This document shows positions 14,455 through 22,016 of a stretch of DNA of 25,143 nt, piece after piece. Source of the stretch: Bacteroidales bacterium (GTDB lineage Bacteria > Bacteroidota > Bacteroidia > Bacteroidales > UBA932); contig SFMG01000025.1 of NCBI GenBank assembly GCA_004554455.1, positions 1 through 25,143 on the forward strand. The letters are read 5' to 3'. The notes beneath the pieces are model-generated. The model was given only the letters and a program-made list of their open reading frames with translations. It was not told the DNA's origin and ran no database searches. Positions within the stretch are counted from its first letter, which is position 1. Each line of letters opens with the position of its first letter. Position numbers and translations under genes: made by a program.

Positions 14455-15846
14455 ATGAAGAGATTAATCTATCTGATAGGAGCATTGGCTCTTTGCACCA
14501 CCCTCACCTGCTTCTGCGTGGAGAAGGATCCTAAAAAGCCTATTATCATCCAGCCCGGCGGCGGGGAGGAAGAAGGCGGTGACACCCCGAACTTCAAGCT
14601 GGGAGCAGTACTTCCGGCCTGGGTCAAGGGGCAGTTCGACATACATTTCGTGAACACCACGGCCGGAGAGTGCATTTTCCTCATCTTCCCCGACGGGACC
14701 CAGATGCTTATCGACGCAGCCGGCTCCAGCGTAGCCACGGGCGACGTAAAGAGTGTGACCAATACCGGAATACGCTCCCGCTGGGATCCGACCACCGGCG
14801 TCAGCCGCTTCAACTACGGCGAATTCATCAGCCGCTACATACGCAAGTGCCAGGCCTGGACGGGCAACGACAAGCTGGACTACATACTGCTCACCCACTT
14901 CCACAACGACCACTTCGGCGGAGCTGACGGCCATCCGGTATCCGGCAAGTCCTCCAGCTACACCCAGCAGAGCCTGCCTATGATTTTGGACAACTTCGAG
15001 GTCGGCAAGCTGATGGACAGGGGCTGGCCGGACTACGACTATCCTTTCGACATGTGCACATACGCAGACAATGCAGCTAACTGCCGCAACTACGTCACCG
15101 CCGTCAAGTGGCACAATGCCAACAACGGCCTTAAGGTGGAGCGTTTCGTCGCCGGCTCGAAGAGCCAGATCACCCTGCAGCAGGATGCCGCCTCCTACCC
15201 GACTTTCACCGTGCGCAACCTTTCGGTAAACGGCAATATATGGACAGGCAACGGCGAAGAGTCCAAAGCCACCTTCCCTGAACTCAAGGATATAAAAGTC
15301 GCCGACACGAAGAACATAGCTTCAACGGACAACTGTCCTGCCGAGAACCACAACAGCTGCGCGGCGAAGTTCAGCTACGGAGCCTTCGACTTCTTCGCAG
15401 GCGGCGACCTGCAGTACAACGGTTTCAGCACCTATTCCTGGAAGGATATAGAGACTCCGGTTGCAAAGGTCTGCGGCGAGGTTGACGTAATGAAGGCCGA
15501 CCACCACGGCACCGCTGCCACCAACGGCTACGGAGAGAGGGGCCTTGCCTGGGCGATGAAATACCTCAAGCCTAAATGCTGGGTGGTGAACAGCTGGACC
15601 GACCAACATCCGAGACAGGCAACCTATGAGGGTGTGACCGGCTATCTGAGCGATATGGACGTCTTCATCACCAATACCTGCAGCGATATGCAGAAATATA
15701 ATGACTTCAATCGCGTGAAAGGTTCGAACGGCCACATCGTCGTGCGCGTATATGACGGCGGTGCAAAGTACTATGTAGTTACGGTCAGCGACTCGGACGA
15801 GAAAATGACGGTCAAGCAGATTGCCGGACCTTACAAATCCAAATAA
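14455..15846 (+). CDS. ComEC-like metallo-beta-lactamase-fold exported protein, 463 aa
   Basis: A hydrophobic signal (MKRLIYLIGALALCTTLTC) ends near cysteines C19/C21. The lipobox is not canonical, so lipid anchoring is likely rather than certain. A proline/glycine/acidic linker at 27-45 follows. The MBL metal-binding set is complete and in family order: H148-x-H150-x-D152-H153 (LTHFHNDHFGGADG), H299 (AENHNS), D318 (FFAGGDLQ) and H351 in KADHHGTAATNG. This arrangement matches the DNA-internalisation ComEC/Rec2-type hydrolases, here without any membrane channel. Such enzymes cleave phosphodiester or ester-type bonds; the substrate is unknown. It closes the plus-strand cluster, and its stop abuts the convergent ThrE stop with no bases between. 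Confidence 0.85.
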   Translation: MKRLIYLIGALALCTTLTCFCVEKDPKKPIIIQPGGGEEEGGDTPNFKLGAVLPAWVKGQFDIHFVNTTAGECIFLIFPDGTQMLIDAAGSSVATGDVKSVTNTGIRSRWDPTTGVSRFNYGEFISRYIRKCQAWTGNDKLDYILLTHFHNDHFGGADGHPVSGKSSSYTQQSLPMILDNFEVGKLMDRGWPDYDYPFDMCTYADNAANCRNYVTAVKWHNANNGLKVERFVAGSKSQITLQQDAASYPTFTVRNLSVNGNIWTGNGEESKATFPELKDIKVADTKNIASTDNCPAENHNSCAAKFSYGAFDFFAGGDLQYNGFSTYSWKDIETPVAKVCGEVDVMKADHHGTAATNGYGERGLAWAMKYLKPKCWVVNSWTDQHPRQATYEGVTGYLSDMDVFITNTCSDMQKYNDFNRVKGSNGHIVVRVYDGGAKYYVVTVSDSDEKMTVKQIAGPYKSK

Positions 15847-17091
15847 TCATTTGCGCTTTCTCCGCAGGCGGGGCAGACCGGTCACGGCAAGCACGGCGAA
15901 GACTATCGCCAGAGTGACGGAAACGGCGGTCAGTCCCGCTGCGAGAGCAGCGTTCAGCTGACGGGAGGTGACGTAATAGGTGGTCCAGAACACTCCCCCT
16001 CCCGGTATCATAGGAAAGAGTCCGCAGATAAGGAAGATTATGACCGGACATTTCCTCAGTACGGCAGCCCATCTGGAAGCCAGGGCGACGAAGCAGGAGG
16101 CGACGAAGGTGGACTCGACTGCGGACAGACTGGCGTATTTTACCATAGAAAAATATAGAGCCCAGCCGGCTGCGCCCACTATGCCGCAGGAGAGATACTG
16201 GTTCCTCGGGACTCCGAAAAGCACCGCAAAGCCTATGGTGCCGATGAATGCGGCCAGGGTCTGGCAAAGCAGATTGGCCGTGCCGGGATTGCAGAAATTA
16301 CCGTGCAATTCAATGTAGTGGCCGCTGATATAGCCGAAAAGCAGGAACACTATGCACACTCCCACAGAGATGCCCAGAAAGACCAGGAGCGCATCCATAA
16401 GCCTTGTCGCCCCGGCTATGTAATCTTCATTGGCTATGTCCCTGATGCCGTTTGTGAAAGCTACTCCCGGAATCAGCGGAATAAGGGCTCCTATCATTAT
16501 GTTTCCCAGACTCTGGCCGAAACCTATGCGGTGGAAGGCGATGCAGAGCAGGGTCGCGAAGGCACCGCCCAATATGTTCACAAGAACTTTTGAGAATCCG
16601 GGCCTGGAGATGAAAAGTACGAAAATCCAGAGCAGGAGGCCCGTCACAAAGGAAGAAAGGGCATCGCTCAGTCCTCCACCGAAAAGCACACAGAAACCGG
16701 CGCTGCCGAAGGCCGAACCCAGAATCTGCTCCCAATGAGGCTTGGCAGGCATATTGCGTATGCTCTCAATCCTGGTTCTGGCTTCCGCTAGCGTATATTT
16801 CCCGGCCTCTATATCCCTCGAGAGACGGTTTATCTCGACTATTTTCTCCATCTGCCCGCCTTTCAGCGGAATGAACTCCACCTTGGCATAACGCTCGGGG
16901 CCGCCTTCACCCGTAGTGAAGATGCCGTTGCTGAGCACGAAGAAATTGCGGGACGAGGCGCCGAAATTGGAGGAAATCCTCTCCATCGTCTCCTCCACCC
17001 TGGCTATCTCCGCTCCATTCTCCAGCAGCACGTGACCGGCCTGAGCCGCCACGTCGAGTACCTCGGATAGGGAATTTTGCTTCTCTTCCAT
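15847..17091 (-). CDS. Threonine/serine exporter ThrE family protein, 414 aa
   Basis: The soluble N-terminal part (about 1-130) shows the ThrE family signature: AGHVLLENGAEIARVEETMERI, FFVLSNGIFTTG and the charged IVEINRLSRDIEAGK. About ten membrane helices follow (from GSAFGSAGFCVLFGGG to the basic tail LPRLRRKRK), including the motif PLIPGVAFTNGIRDI and its repeat-like FPMIPGGGVFWTTYY. It is therefore a fused single-chain form containing both the ThrE and ThrE_2 halves, at the usual length. The family exports small amino acids; members in this phylum may have other substrates. It starts 26 bases after the oxidoreductase gene and is probably co-transcribed with it. It has no own promoter box and no terminator before the convergent gene. 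Confidence 0.85.
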   Translation of the reverse strand: MEEKQNSLSEVLDVAAQAGHVLLENGAEIARVEETMERISSNFGASSRNFFVLSNGIFTTGEGGPERYAKVEFIPLKGGQMEKIVEINRLSRDIEAGKYTLAEARTRIESIRNMPAKPHWEQILGSAFGSAGFCVLFGGGLSDALSSFVTGLLLWIFVLFISRPGFSKVLVNILGGAFATLLCIAFHRIGFGQSLGNIMIGALIPLIPGVAFTNGIRDIANEDYIAGATRLMDALLVFLGISVGVCIVFLLFGYISGHYIELHGNFCNPGTANLLCQTLAAFIGTIGFAVLFGVPRNQYLSCGIVGAAGWALYFSMVKYASLSAVESTFVASCFVALASRWAAVLRKCPVIIFLICGLFPMIPGGGVFWTTYYVTSRQLNAALAAGLTAVSVTLAIVFAVLAVTGLPRLRRKRK

Positions 17092-17116
17092 ATACGGGAT
17101 TGTTGCGCAGGCCCTT

Positions 17117-18526
17117 CTATATTATCGCTCCGAGACCGCGTACGGTATCGACAAGCCGTGCAGTGTCGATGCTGCGTACGTCGCCGCCTTCCTTGAGACT
17201 CTGCGCGGCTGCCGCACCTGCCGCCTGACCGGTTCCCATACAGCTTGCCATAACGCGCAGGGACGCAAGTGCCTGACGGTCTGCGGATATGCAGCGGCCG
17301 GCGACGAGCAGATTCGGATAGTCGGGGGCTATAAGCGCCCTGTAAGGCACATACGCAGGCTGCTCCAGATCGACGCGCAGCTGCTTCGTACCCTTGCTGG
17401 CGTGCATATCTATAGGATGTATGCCGCGGGAAATGCTGTCTTCGTAACGGATTCCGCTTACATATTCCTCCGCCGTCACGGTATGTACGCCGAGTATGCG
17501 ACGGGATTCGCGTATGCCGGCCTGCGGAGCCGTAGAGGCAACGTAGCAGTCCCTGAATTCAGGGAAATTCTCGCGCAGCAGTTCGGTAAAACGGAATATA
17601 TCTTCGCGAAGCTTGCACTCCGTGCTGCTGAAATTGCGGTTATCGGTCGAATCGCTTGCCCTGCGGGTGATATTTACGGCCACGCTGCCCTTGTGGAGCA
17701 CATTGTTGAACCACGGACCGCCGAAGTCCGGAATGTCGGCGCCTGCTTCCTTGAGGGCCAGCAGCTTCTCGCGTACGGGACGGCACTGGCTCGGGCCGTT
17801 GATACCATTGTGGTACATGCATTTGTTGAGCAGCTCGCTGTCGGTGTCCACGCCCGAAAGTATGAAGCAGAATGATGAGGGCTGAAGTTCATTGTCCGGA
17901 TTCGGCTGCATAGGCACTTCTGCCATATTGGCCAGGTCTCCGTCGCCCGTGCAGTCTATGAAAGTGGCTGCCTCAAGGCTCTCCAGACCGTTCTTATTGT
18001 CTATTATTATGCTGGAAATGCGTTTGCCTTCCATTTCGCAGCCCACCAGAGAGGAATGCATATAGAGATCAACTCCGGCTTCGAGCACCATCCTCTGGCA
18101 GCAGAGCTTGTAGAGTTCCACGTCGAAGTCTATGTTCGCCTTCGGCCACTCTACGAATGCACCACCCATCGATTCGAGACGCTTGACGAATTCCCAGGGT
18201 ATTCCGCCTATCACCAGATTGTTATCCTTGGCAAAGACGCTGATAGGCGCCACGTAGCCTATGGTTGCCATTCCTCCCAGGAAGCCGTAGCGTTCCACCA
18301 GGGCCGTCCTGGCACCCTGACGGGCAGCGGTGATGGCCGCAATGAAACCGGCCGGACCTCCGCCAACGACGACCGTATCGTAAGAGCCCGCAAGCGGAGC
18401 GAAACTCCTGACCTTTACTCCATCCTGCTCCTGCGTGCTGCAGGAAAGCAGTTCCGGGGCCACTGCAATAGCAGCCAAGCCCGCCACGCCCTTCTTGAGG
18501 AAGAGCCTTCTGCTGATATCTCCCAT
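17117..18526 (-). CDS. FAD-dependent oxidoreductase (PF12831 type), Tat lipoprotein, second copy, 469 aa
   Basis: The N-terminus MGDISRRLFLKKG is a textbook twin-arginine signal (S-R-R-x-F-L-K) and ends in a lipobox L26-L-S-C29. GGGPAG lies at residues 55-60, exactly where it lies in the paralog at 4937-6424. Shared landmarks are DCTGDGDLANMAEVP, GIRESRRI and the C-terminal LLVAGRCISADRQALASLRVM. The two copies have clearly diverged, differ in length by 26 residues, and lie on opposite strands, so this is not a recent duplication. It probably acts in the periplasm on a related substrate. It shares a 56-base divergent intergenic region with deoD and leads into the ThrE exporter gene. Confidence 0.85.
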   Translation of the reverse strand: MGDISRRLFLKKGVAGLAAIAVAPELLSCSTQEQDGVKVRSFAPLAGSYDTVVVGGGPAGFIAAITAARQGARTALVERYGFLGGMATIGYVAPISVFAKDNNLVIGGIPWEFVKRLESMGGAFVEWPKANIDFDVELYKLCCQRMVLEAGVDLYMHSSLVGCEMEGKRISSIIIDNKNGLESLEAATFIDCTGDGDLANMAEVPMQPNPDNELQPSSFCFILSGVDTDSELLNKCMYHNGINGPSQCRPVREKLLALKEAGADIPDFGGPWFNNVLHKGSVAVNITRRASDSTDNRNFSSTECKLREDIFRFTELLRENFPEFRDCYVASTAPQAGIRESRRILGVHTVTAEEYVSGIRYEDSISRGIHPIDMHASKGTKQLRVDLEQPAYVPYRALIAPDYPNLLVAGRCISADRQALASLRVMASCMGTGQAAGAAAAQSLKEGGDVRSIDTARLVDTVRGLGAII

Positions 18527-18542
18527 AACTTATATAATGCGA

Positions 18543-18575
18543 ATACGCGAAAATCGCTAATTTTTCGTATAATTG
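18543..18575. promoter_or_regulatory. Divergent deoD/oxidoreductase control region with nested inverted repeats
   Basis: The 56-base gap contains GCGA-AAA-TCGC (18547-18557, perfect) and the looser pair CGAAAA (18548-18553) / TTTTCG (18562-18567). A near -7 box TATAATTG (18568-18575, one mismatch to TAnnTTTG) points toward deoD and ends 7 bases before its ATG. No clear box was found for the oxidoreductase side. A shared operator is possible. Confidence 0.35.
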
Positions 18576-18582
18576 CAAGGAT

Positions 18583-19287
18583 ATGAAACAGAATACACCA
18601 ACACCACACAATGCGGCCGCATACGGGGAAATCGCCCCTACGGTAATAATGGCCGGGGACCCGCTGAGGGTCAAATTCATAGCGGAGAACTACCTCGAGA
18701 ACCCGAAACTCTACAACGAGGTCAGGGGAATGCTCGGATATACAGGTTTTTACAAGGGCAAAAGAGTCTCCGTACAGGGACACGGAATGGGCATCCCGTC
18801 CATAGGCATATATTCCTATGAGCTTTTCAATTTCTACGATGTGGAAAGAATCATAAGGGTAGGTACCTGCGGAGCCCTGGACAAGGACACGAAACTGGGC
18901 TCGGTCATCCTGGCACAGGCCGCCTGCAGCGACTCCAACTACGGCGGAACGCTCGGAATAGACCGCCACTTCTCCCCTTGCGCAGACTTCCAGCTGCTGA
19001 GGAAGGCAGCGGAGACTGCCGAGAGGATGGGAATAGACTACAGGGCTGGAAACGTGATGTCTTCAGACGCATTCTACGCTTCGGCCACCGAGACCGACTG
19101 GGCCAGACTGGGAGTGCTGGGCGTCGAAATGGAGGCCTACGGACTCTATATCAATGCAGCCATGGCCGGAAAGAAAGCCCTGACCATACTCTCAGTTTCG
19201 GACAATGTGGTCACAGGTGAGGAGCTCAGCCCCGAGCAGAGACAGACGGGATTGCGCAATATGATCGAGCTTGCGCTCGAACTCTGA
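18583..19287 (+). CDS. deoD: Purine nucleoside phosphorylase, DeoD type, 234 aa
   Basis: Cleaves purine (deoxy)ribonucleosides with phosphate to the free base and (deoxy)ribose 1-phosphate in the cytoplasm. The hexameric DeoD family marks are all present: phosphate-binding GDPLR (25-29), GHGMGIPSIGIYSYEL (67-81), R92 in RVGTCGAL, V181-E-M-E184 for the ribose, and base-site D207 in SVSDNVVTGEE with R220 in PEQRQ, matching the catalytic Asp/Arg pair of the E. coli enzyme. The length is normal for the family. It is transcribed divergently from an oxidoreductase and converges on the ROK kinase with 14 bases between stops. It may be a housekeeping gene unrelated to the sugar genes. Confidence 0.93.
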   Translation: MKQNTPTPHNAAAYGEIAPTVIMAGDPLRVKFIAENYLENPKLYNEVRGMLGYTGFYKGKRVSVQGHGMGIPSIGIYSYELFNFYDVERIIRVGTCGALDKDTKLGSVILAQAACSDSNYGGTLGIDRHFSPCADFQLLRKAAETAERMGIDYRAGNVMSSDAFYASATETDWARLGVLGVEMEAYGLYINAAMAGKKALTILSVSDNVVTGEELSPEQRQTGLRNMIELALEL

Positions 19288-19301
19288 GAATAAATCTGCC
19301 G

Positions 19302-20147
19302 CTATAATTCGAAAATGCTGCGCAAGCCGTTGAAGGTGGCATTGTCGAAGTCGGACACCGGTCCTATATGCCTCAGGCAGTCCAGACCGGCCAGTCCGCG
19401 GCGCAGCGCGTTTTCCATGAATTCGAAGGAACGGGAAATCTGTCCTCCGAAAAGCAGGCATTCTATGCCGTAGCCGGAAATTATGGGATAGAGGGCCGAA
19501 GACAGGAGGGACGCCGCTTCCGAGAAGCTTTCCTGCGCCGCCCAGTCCCCTGCCGTCGCAAGCGCAGCCACCTCCTTCACCGTATATGCCTTTCCTCCGA
19601 ACGAAGCGAATATGGACAGGATTCCCCGTTTGGAGACATAGTCCTCGAGTATTCCGTCACGGCAGGGCAGGCGGAAGATGCTCACGCGCGGCGAGCCCAT
19701 GTCATTGCGTATGATTTCCCCGTCCAAACTCATCGAGAAGCCAAGGCCGGTGCCGAGCGTCACCAGGGCGACTCTGGAATAGCCGCGGCCGTTTCCGAAG
19801 CTCATTTCTCCGGAAAGCATACCGTTCACATCGTGGGTGTAGCGCAATTCCACACAGTCCGGGACCCCGGCCAGGACGCGGAAATCCTCCCCCTCAACGC
19901 TTGCATACTTGTGCTTCATACGGAATATACCCTTCACATAGTCGAAGGGTCCGGGAATTGCCAGGGCTATGCCGTAGCGAAGTTCGGGATGCGAAAGGGC
20001 TTCAGAACAAAAAGCGGCAACGGCCTCCCGGAAAGAGGCGGAAACCTCCTCCCGGCTGCCGTCGGAGTTTACCGGTATCACCCGTCCGTCGGAGCACTTT
20101 ATGAAAGTGCCGCCAACGTCCAGCAGAAGCAATCTATCTCGGGTCAT
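19302..20147 (-). CDS. ROK-family sugar kinase-like protein, 281 aa
   Basis: ROK proteins phosphorylate hexoses with ATP. The open frame extends to 20216, but ATG 20147 (MTRDRLLLLDVGGTF) is chosen because the phosphate-1 motif starts at once and the extra 23 residues are a shadow of the upstream gene; with this start the two overlap by 14 bases. Visible motifs are D10-V-G-G-T-F-I-K, AIPGPFD (63-69), the catalytic-base region THDVNGMLSGE with D106, TLGTGLGFS (130-138) and LFGGQIS (232-238). The usual ROK zinc motif C-x-C-G-x2-G-C-x-E is absent; RLPCRDGILEDYVS stands in its place. It is the last gene of the four-gene sugar operon, which suggests that it phosphorylates the isomerised sugar. Confidence 0.8.
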   Translation of the reverse strand: MTRDRLLLLDVGGTFIKCSDGRVIPVNSDGSREEVSASFREAVAAFCSEALSHPELRYGIALAIPGPFDYVKGIFRMKHKYASVEGEDFRVLAGVPDCVELRYTHDVNGMLSGEMSFGNGRGYSRVALVTLGTGLGFSMSLDGEIIRNDMGSPRVSIFRLPCRDGILEDYVSKRGILSIFASFGGKAYTVKEVAALATAGDWAAQESFSEAASLLSSALYPIISGYGIECLLFGGQISRSFEFMENALRRGLAGLDCLRHIGPVSDFDNATFNGLRSIFEL

Positions 20148-22005
20148 TCTGATAGCCTTCACGCAGGCAGGTCTTGTGAACCATAACCGGTTCCCTGCCC
20201 AGGTTTTCAATGACATACCTTCCCATATCTGCAGGAACGCAGACTATATCCATGAACTGGAGGTCGAAATAGCGCTCCGGGTGCCTTACGCTGCGGACGC
20301 GCACGGCATCGCCGTCCACCAGAGTCAGCACGTGGAAGAGCTTTCCGCCGGTGTCCTGCTCGCACTTCTTCTCGAATTCAAGGCGGCGGAGGGAGAAATA
20401 GACCTGAGGATTCTCACCGAGTATATATTCCTCCCAGCCCTCTCCGGATGCGGCGAGACGCGGTTTCTGAACTATGTACTCGGGGCTCTCAGGATCATGG
20501 ATCACGCTGTAGCGGCGATCCTGGCGCACGTTTTCCTCTCCCAGACGGGTGTGTATCGGGCGCTGTTTGCCGTCGAAGTCGAGGCGCAGGTAGTCGTACA
20601 TCTTGTAGGTATATGAACCTATGGTCAGCGAACCTATCTCGAGTATGACCTGGTTGCGGCCGGAGGAGTGTATGGTGCCGGCAGGAAGCATTACCTGCAG
20701 GCCCGGCTTCGACTCCTCGTAGCTGACATACTTCATATAGTCGCATGGCCTGTGCTCCGTGTCCGCGGCCTCAATGTCCCTGAAGAACTGAGGGATGTCG
20801 GCGTCGTCACGGAAGCCTATGAAAGTCTTCGCATCGTGACCGGTGACCACTACGTAGTAGCTCTCGTCCTGACGGCCGAACTCATTGTAGTTCTTAACAT
20901 TATATTCCCCGCCGGAATGGCACTGTATGGACATGTTGCCGGTGGAATGGTAGCTGTCGTCCCAGTTGAAACGTATAGGGAAATAGCCCTCGAACTTCTT
21001 CACGCAATCCTCGCCCATCAGATTCACGCCCTCCTTGTGAACGAAGGAGCAATAGTTGATGTCGAGCTTCTCGTCGCCGGCCTCCACGACCACGCTGACC
21101 TCCATAGGGATGAAGTCGAAGACCCAGGCGGCATTGCGCATCTCGTCGGGCAGTTTGCGGAGCTTCTTCATATACGAGCCGCCCCAGACTCCCTCGAGAT
21201 AGCAAGGCTTGGCCCTGAAAGGATACTTCACCAGCTGGGCGCAGATGTCGGAGAAAGTCCCGAAAGGCATGAGCTGCAGGTTCTGCGGATCGTTGTCGAG
21301 CACGTACCAGTCGGGCACATTGTTCTCCCAGAGTTCATGACGGTTCCTCACGGCACACTCGAAGTCGCAGTAGTAGCAGCGGCGTATCGTACGGTTGATT
21401 ATGCCGGGACGCTCCTTTCCGATGTTGGAATATTCGCCCCTGCGTATGCGCAGCATACTCTTCATAGGAGTAAGGTCGAAGAATACCTTCACATCGTAGA
21501 GTTCGCGGAGTTCCGGAATGAGAGAGCCGTAGCCATAAACCACGCTGATCTTGCCGGCCTGCCTGGAAGCCGGGACCGCCTTTTTGAAGGCCTCGGTGCT
21601 GGCCTCATCCATAAGTCCTTGATATCCACCCTTATAAACCTTTCCATAGAGTAGAGTCGGGTCGATTTTCGTGTCCCAGATCAGGAGCGGGTCGATGATT
21701 GCGTCTATCTCCTTGCCCGACTTGAGGGTGGCGGCATTGGCGTCGATGGCCTCGAATCCGAGACCCAGCAGGCTGCACTCCCTGGCAATGAGATTGACGA
21801 AGACCGTCCAGTTCGCGGTGGTGTAGCCGTCGAGAGCCACGACCACTCCCTCCTTTGCGGCCCTGTCGGCCAGGGTGGCTACGAATTTCTTCACCACGTT
21901 CTGGTTGCCGCCTGATATTATTGATTTTACCGTTTTCTCTGAAAGTTCCGGACGATTGACCGGCCTGGGGTCATCGAAGGGAAAGGGGTTGTACATAAAA
22001 CTCAT
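20134..22005 (-). CDS. Type I phosphomannose isomerase-like cupin protein with N-terminal kinase-like domain, 623 aa
   Basis: Roughly twice the length of ordinary small type I mannose-6-phosphate isomerases. The C-terminal ~360 residues show the zinc site of that family: Q361-C-H363 in NMSIQCHSGGEY, E381 in RQDESYYVV, and H446 in VMLPAGTIHSSG. The N-terminal ~250 residues (KEGVVVALDGYTTANWTVF, IDAIIDPLLIWDTKI, ISVVYGYGSLIPELRELYDVKVFFDLTP) recall a P-loop phosphotransferase fold, like uridine kinase, but no intact GxxxxGK(S/T) is present. An alternative start is M4. It lies 11 bases after the isomerase gene and overlaps the kinase gene. A bifunctional sugar-phosphate isomerase, or a sensor, is possible; the exact substrate is unknown. 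Confidence 0.75.
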   Translation of the reverse strand: MSFMYNPFPFDDPRPVNRPELSEKTVKSIISGGNQNVVKKFVATLADRAAKEGVVVALDGYTTANWTVFVNLIARECSLLGLGFEAIDANAATLKSGKEIDAIIDPLLIWDTKIDPTLLYGKVYKGGYQGLMDEASTEAFKKAVPASRQAGKISVVYGYGSLIPELRELYDVKVFFDLTPMKSMLRIRRGEYSNIGKERPGIINRTIRRCYYCDFECAVRNRHELWENNVPDWYVLDNDPQNLQLMPFGTFSDICAQLVKYPFRAKPCYLEGVWGGSYMKKLRKLPDEMRNAAWVFDFIPMEVSVVVEAGDEKLDINYCSFVHKEGVNLMGEDCVKKFEGYFPIRFNWDDSYHSTGNMSIQCHSGGEYNVKNYNEFGRQDESYYVVVTGHDAKTFIGFRDDADIPQFFRDIEAADTEHRPCDYMKYVSYEESKPGLQVMLPAGTIHSSGRNQVILEIGSLTIGSYTYKMYDYLRLDFDGKQRPIHTRLGEENVRQDRRYSVIHDPESPEYIVQKPRLAASGEGWEEYILGENPQVYFSLRRLEFEKKCEQDTGGKLFHVLTLVDGDAVRVRSVRHPERYFDLQFMDIVCVPADMGRYVIENLGREPVMVHKTCLREGYQNDPR

Positions 22006-22016
22006 CAGTCCGTCTT

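Noticed and set aside
20148..20216. Upstream extension of the ROK kinase by 23 codons
   Set aside because: It is a shadow of the PMI-like C-terminus; the kinase fold starts with MTRDRLLLLDVGG at 20147.
20668..21654. Plus-strand open frame of 328 codons opposite the PMI-like gene
   Set aside because: The opposite strand encodes a protein with an intact zinc site; this frame has no motif and a typical shadow composition.
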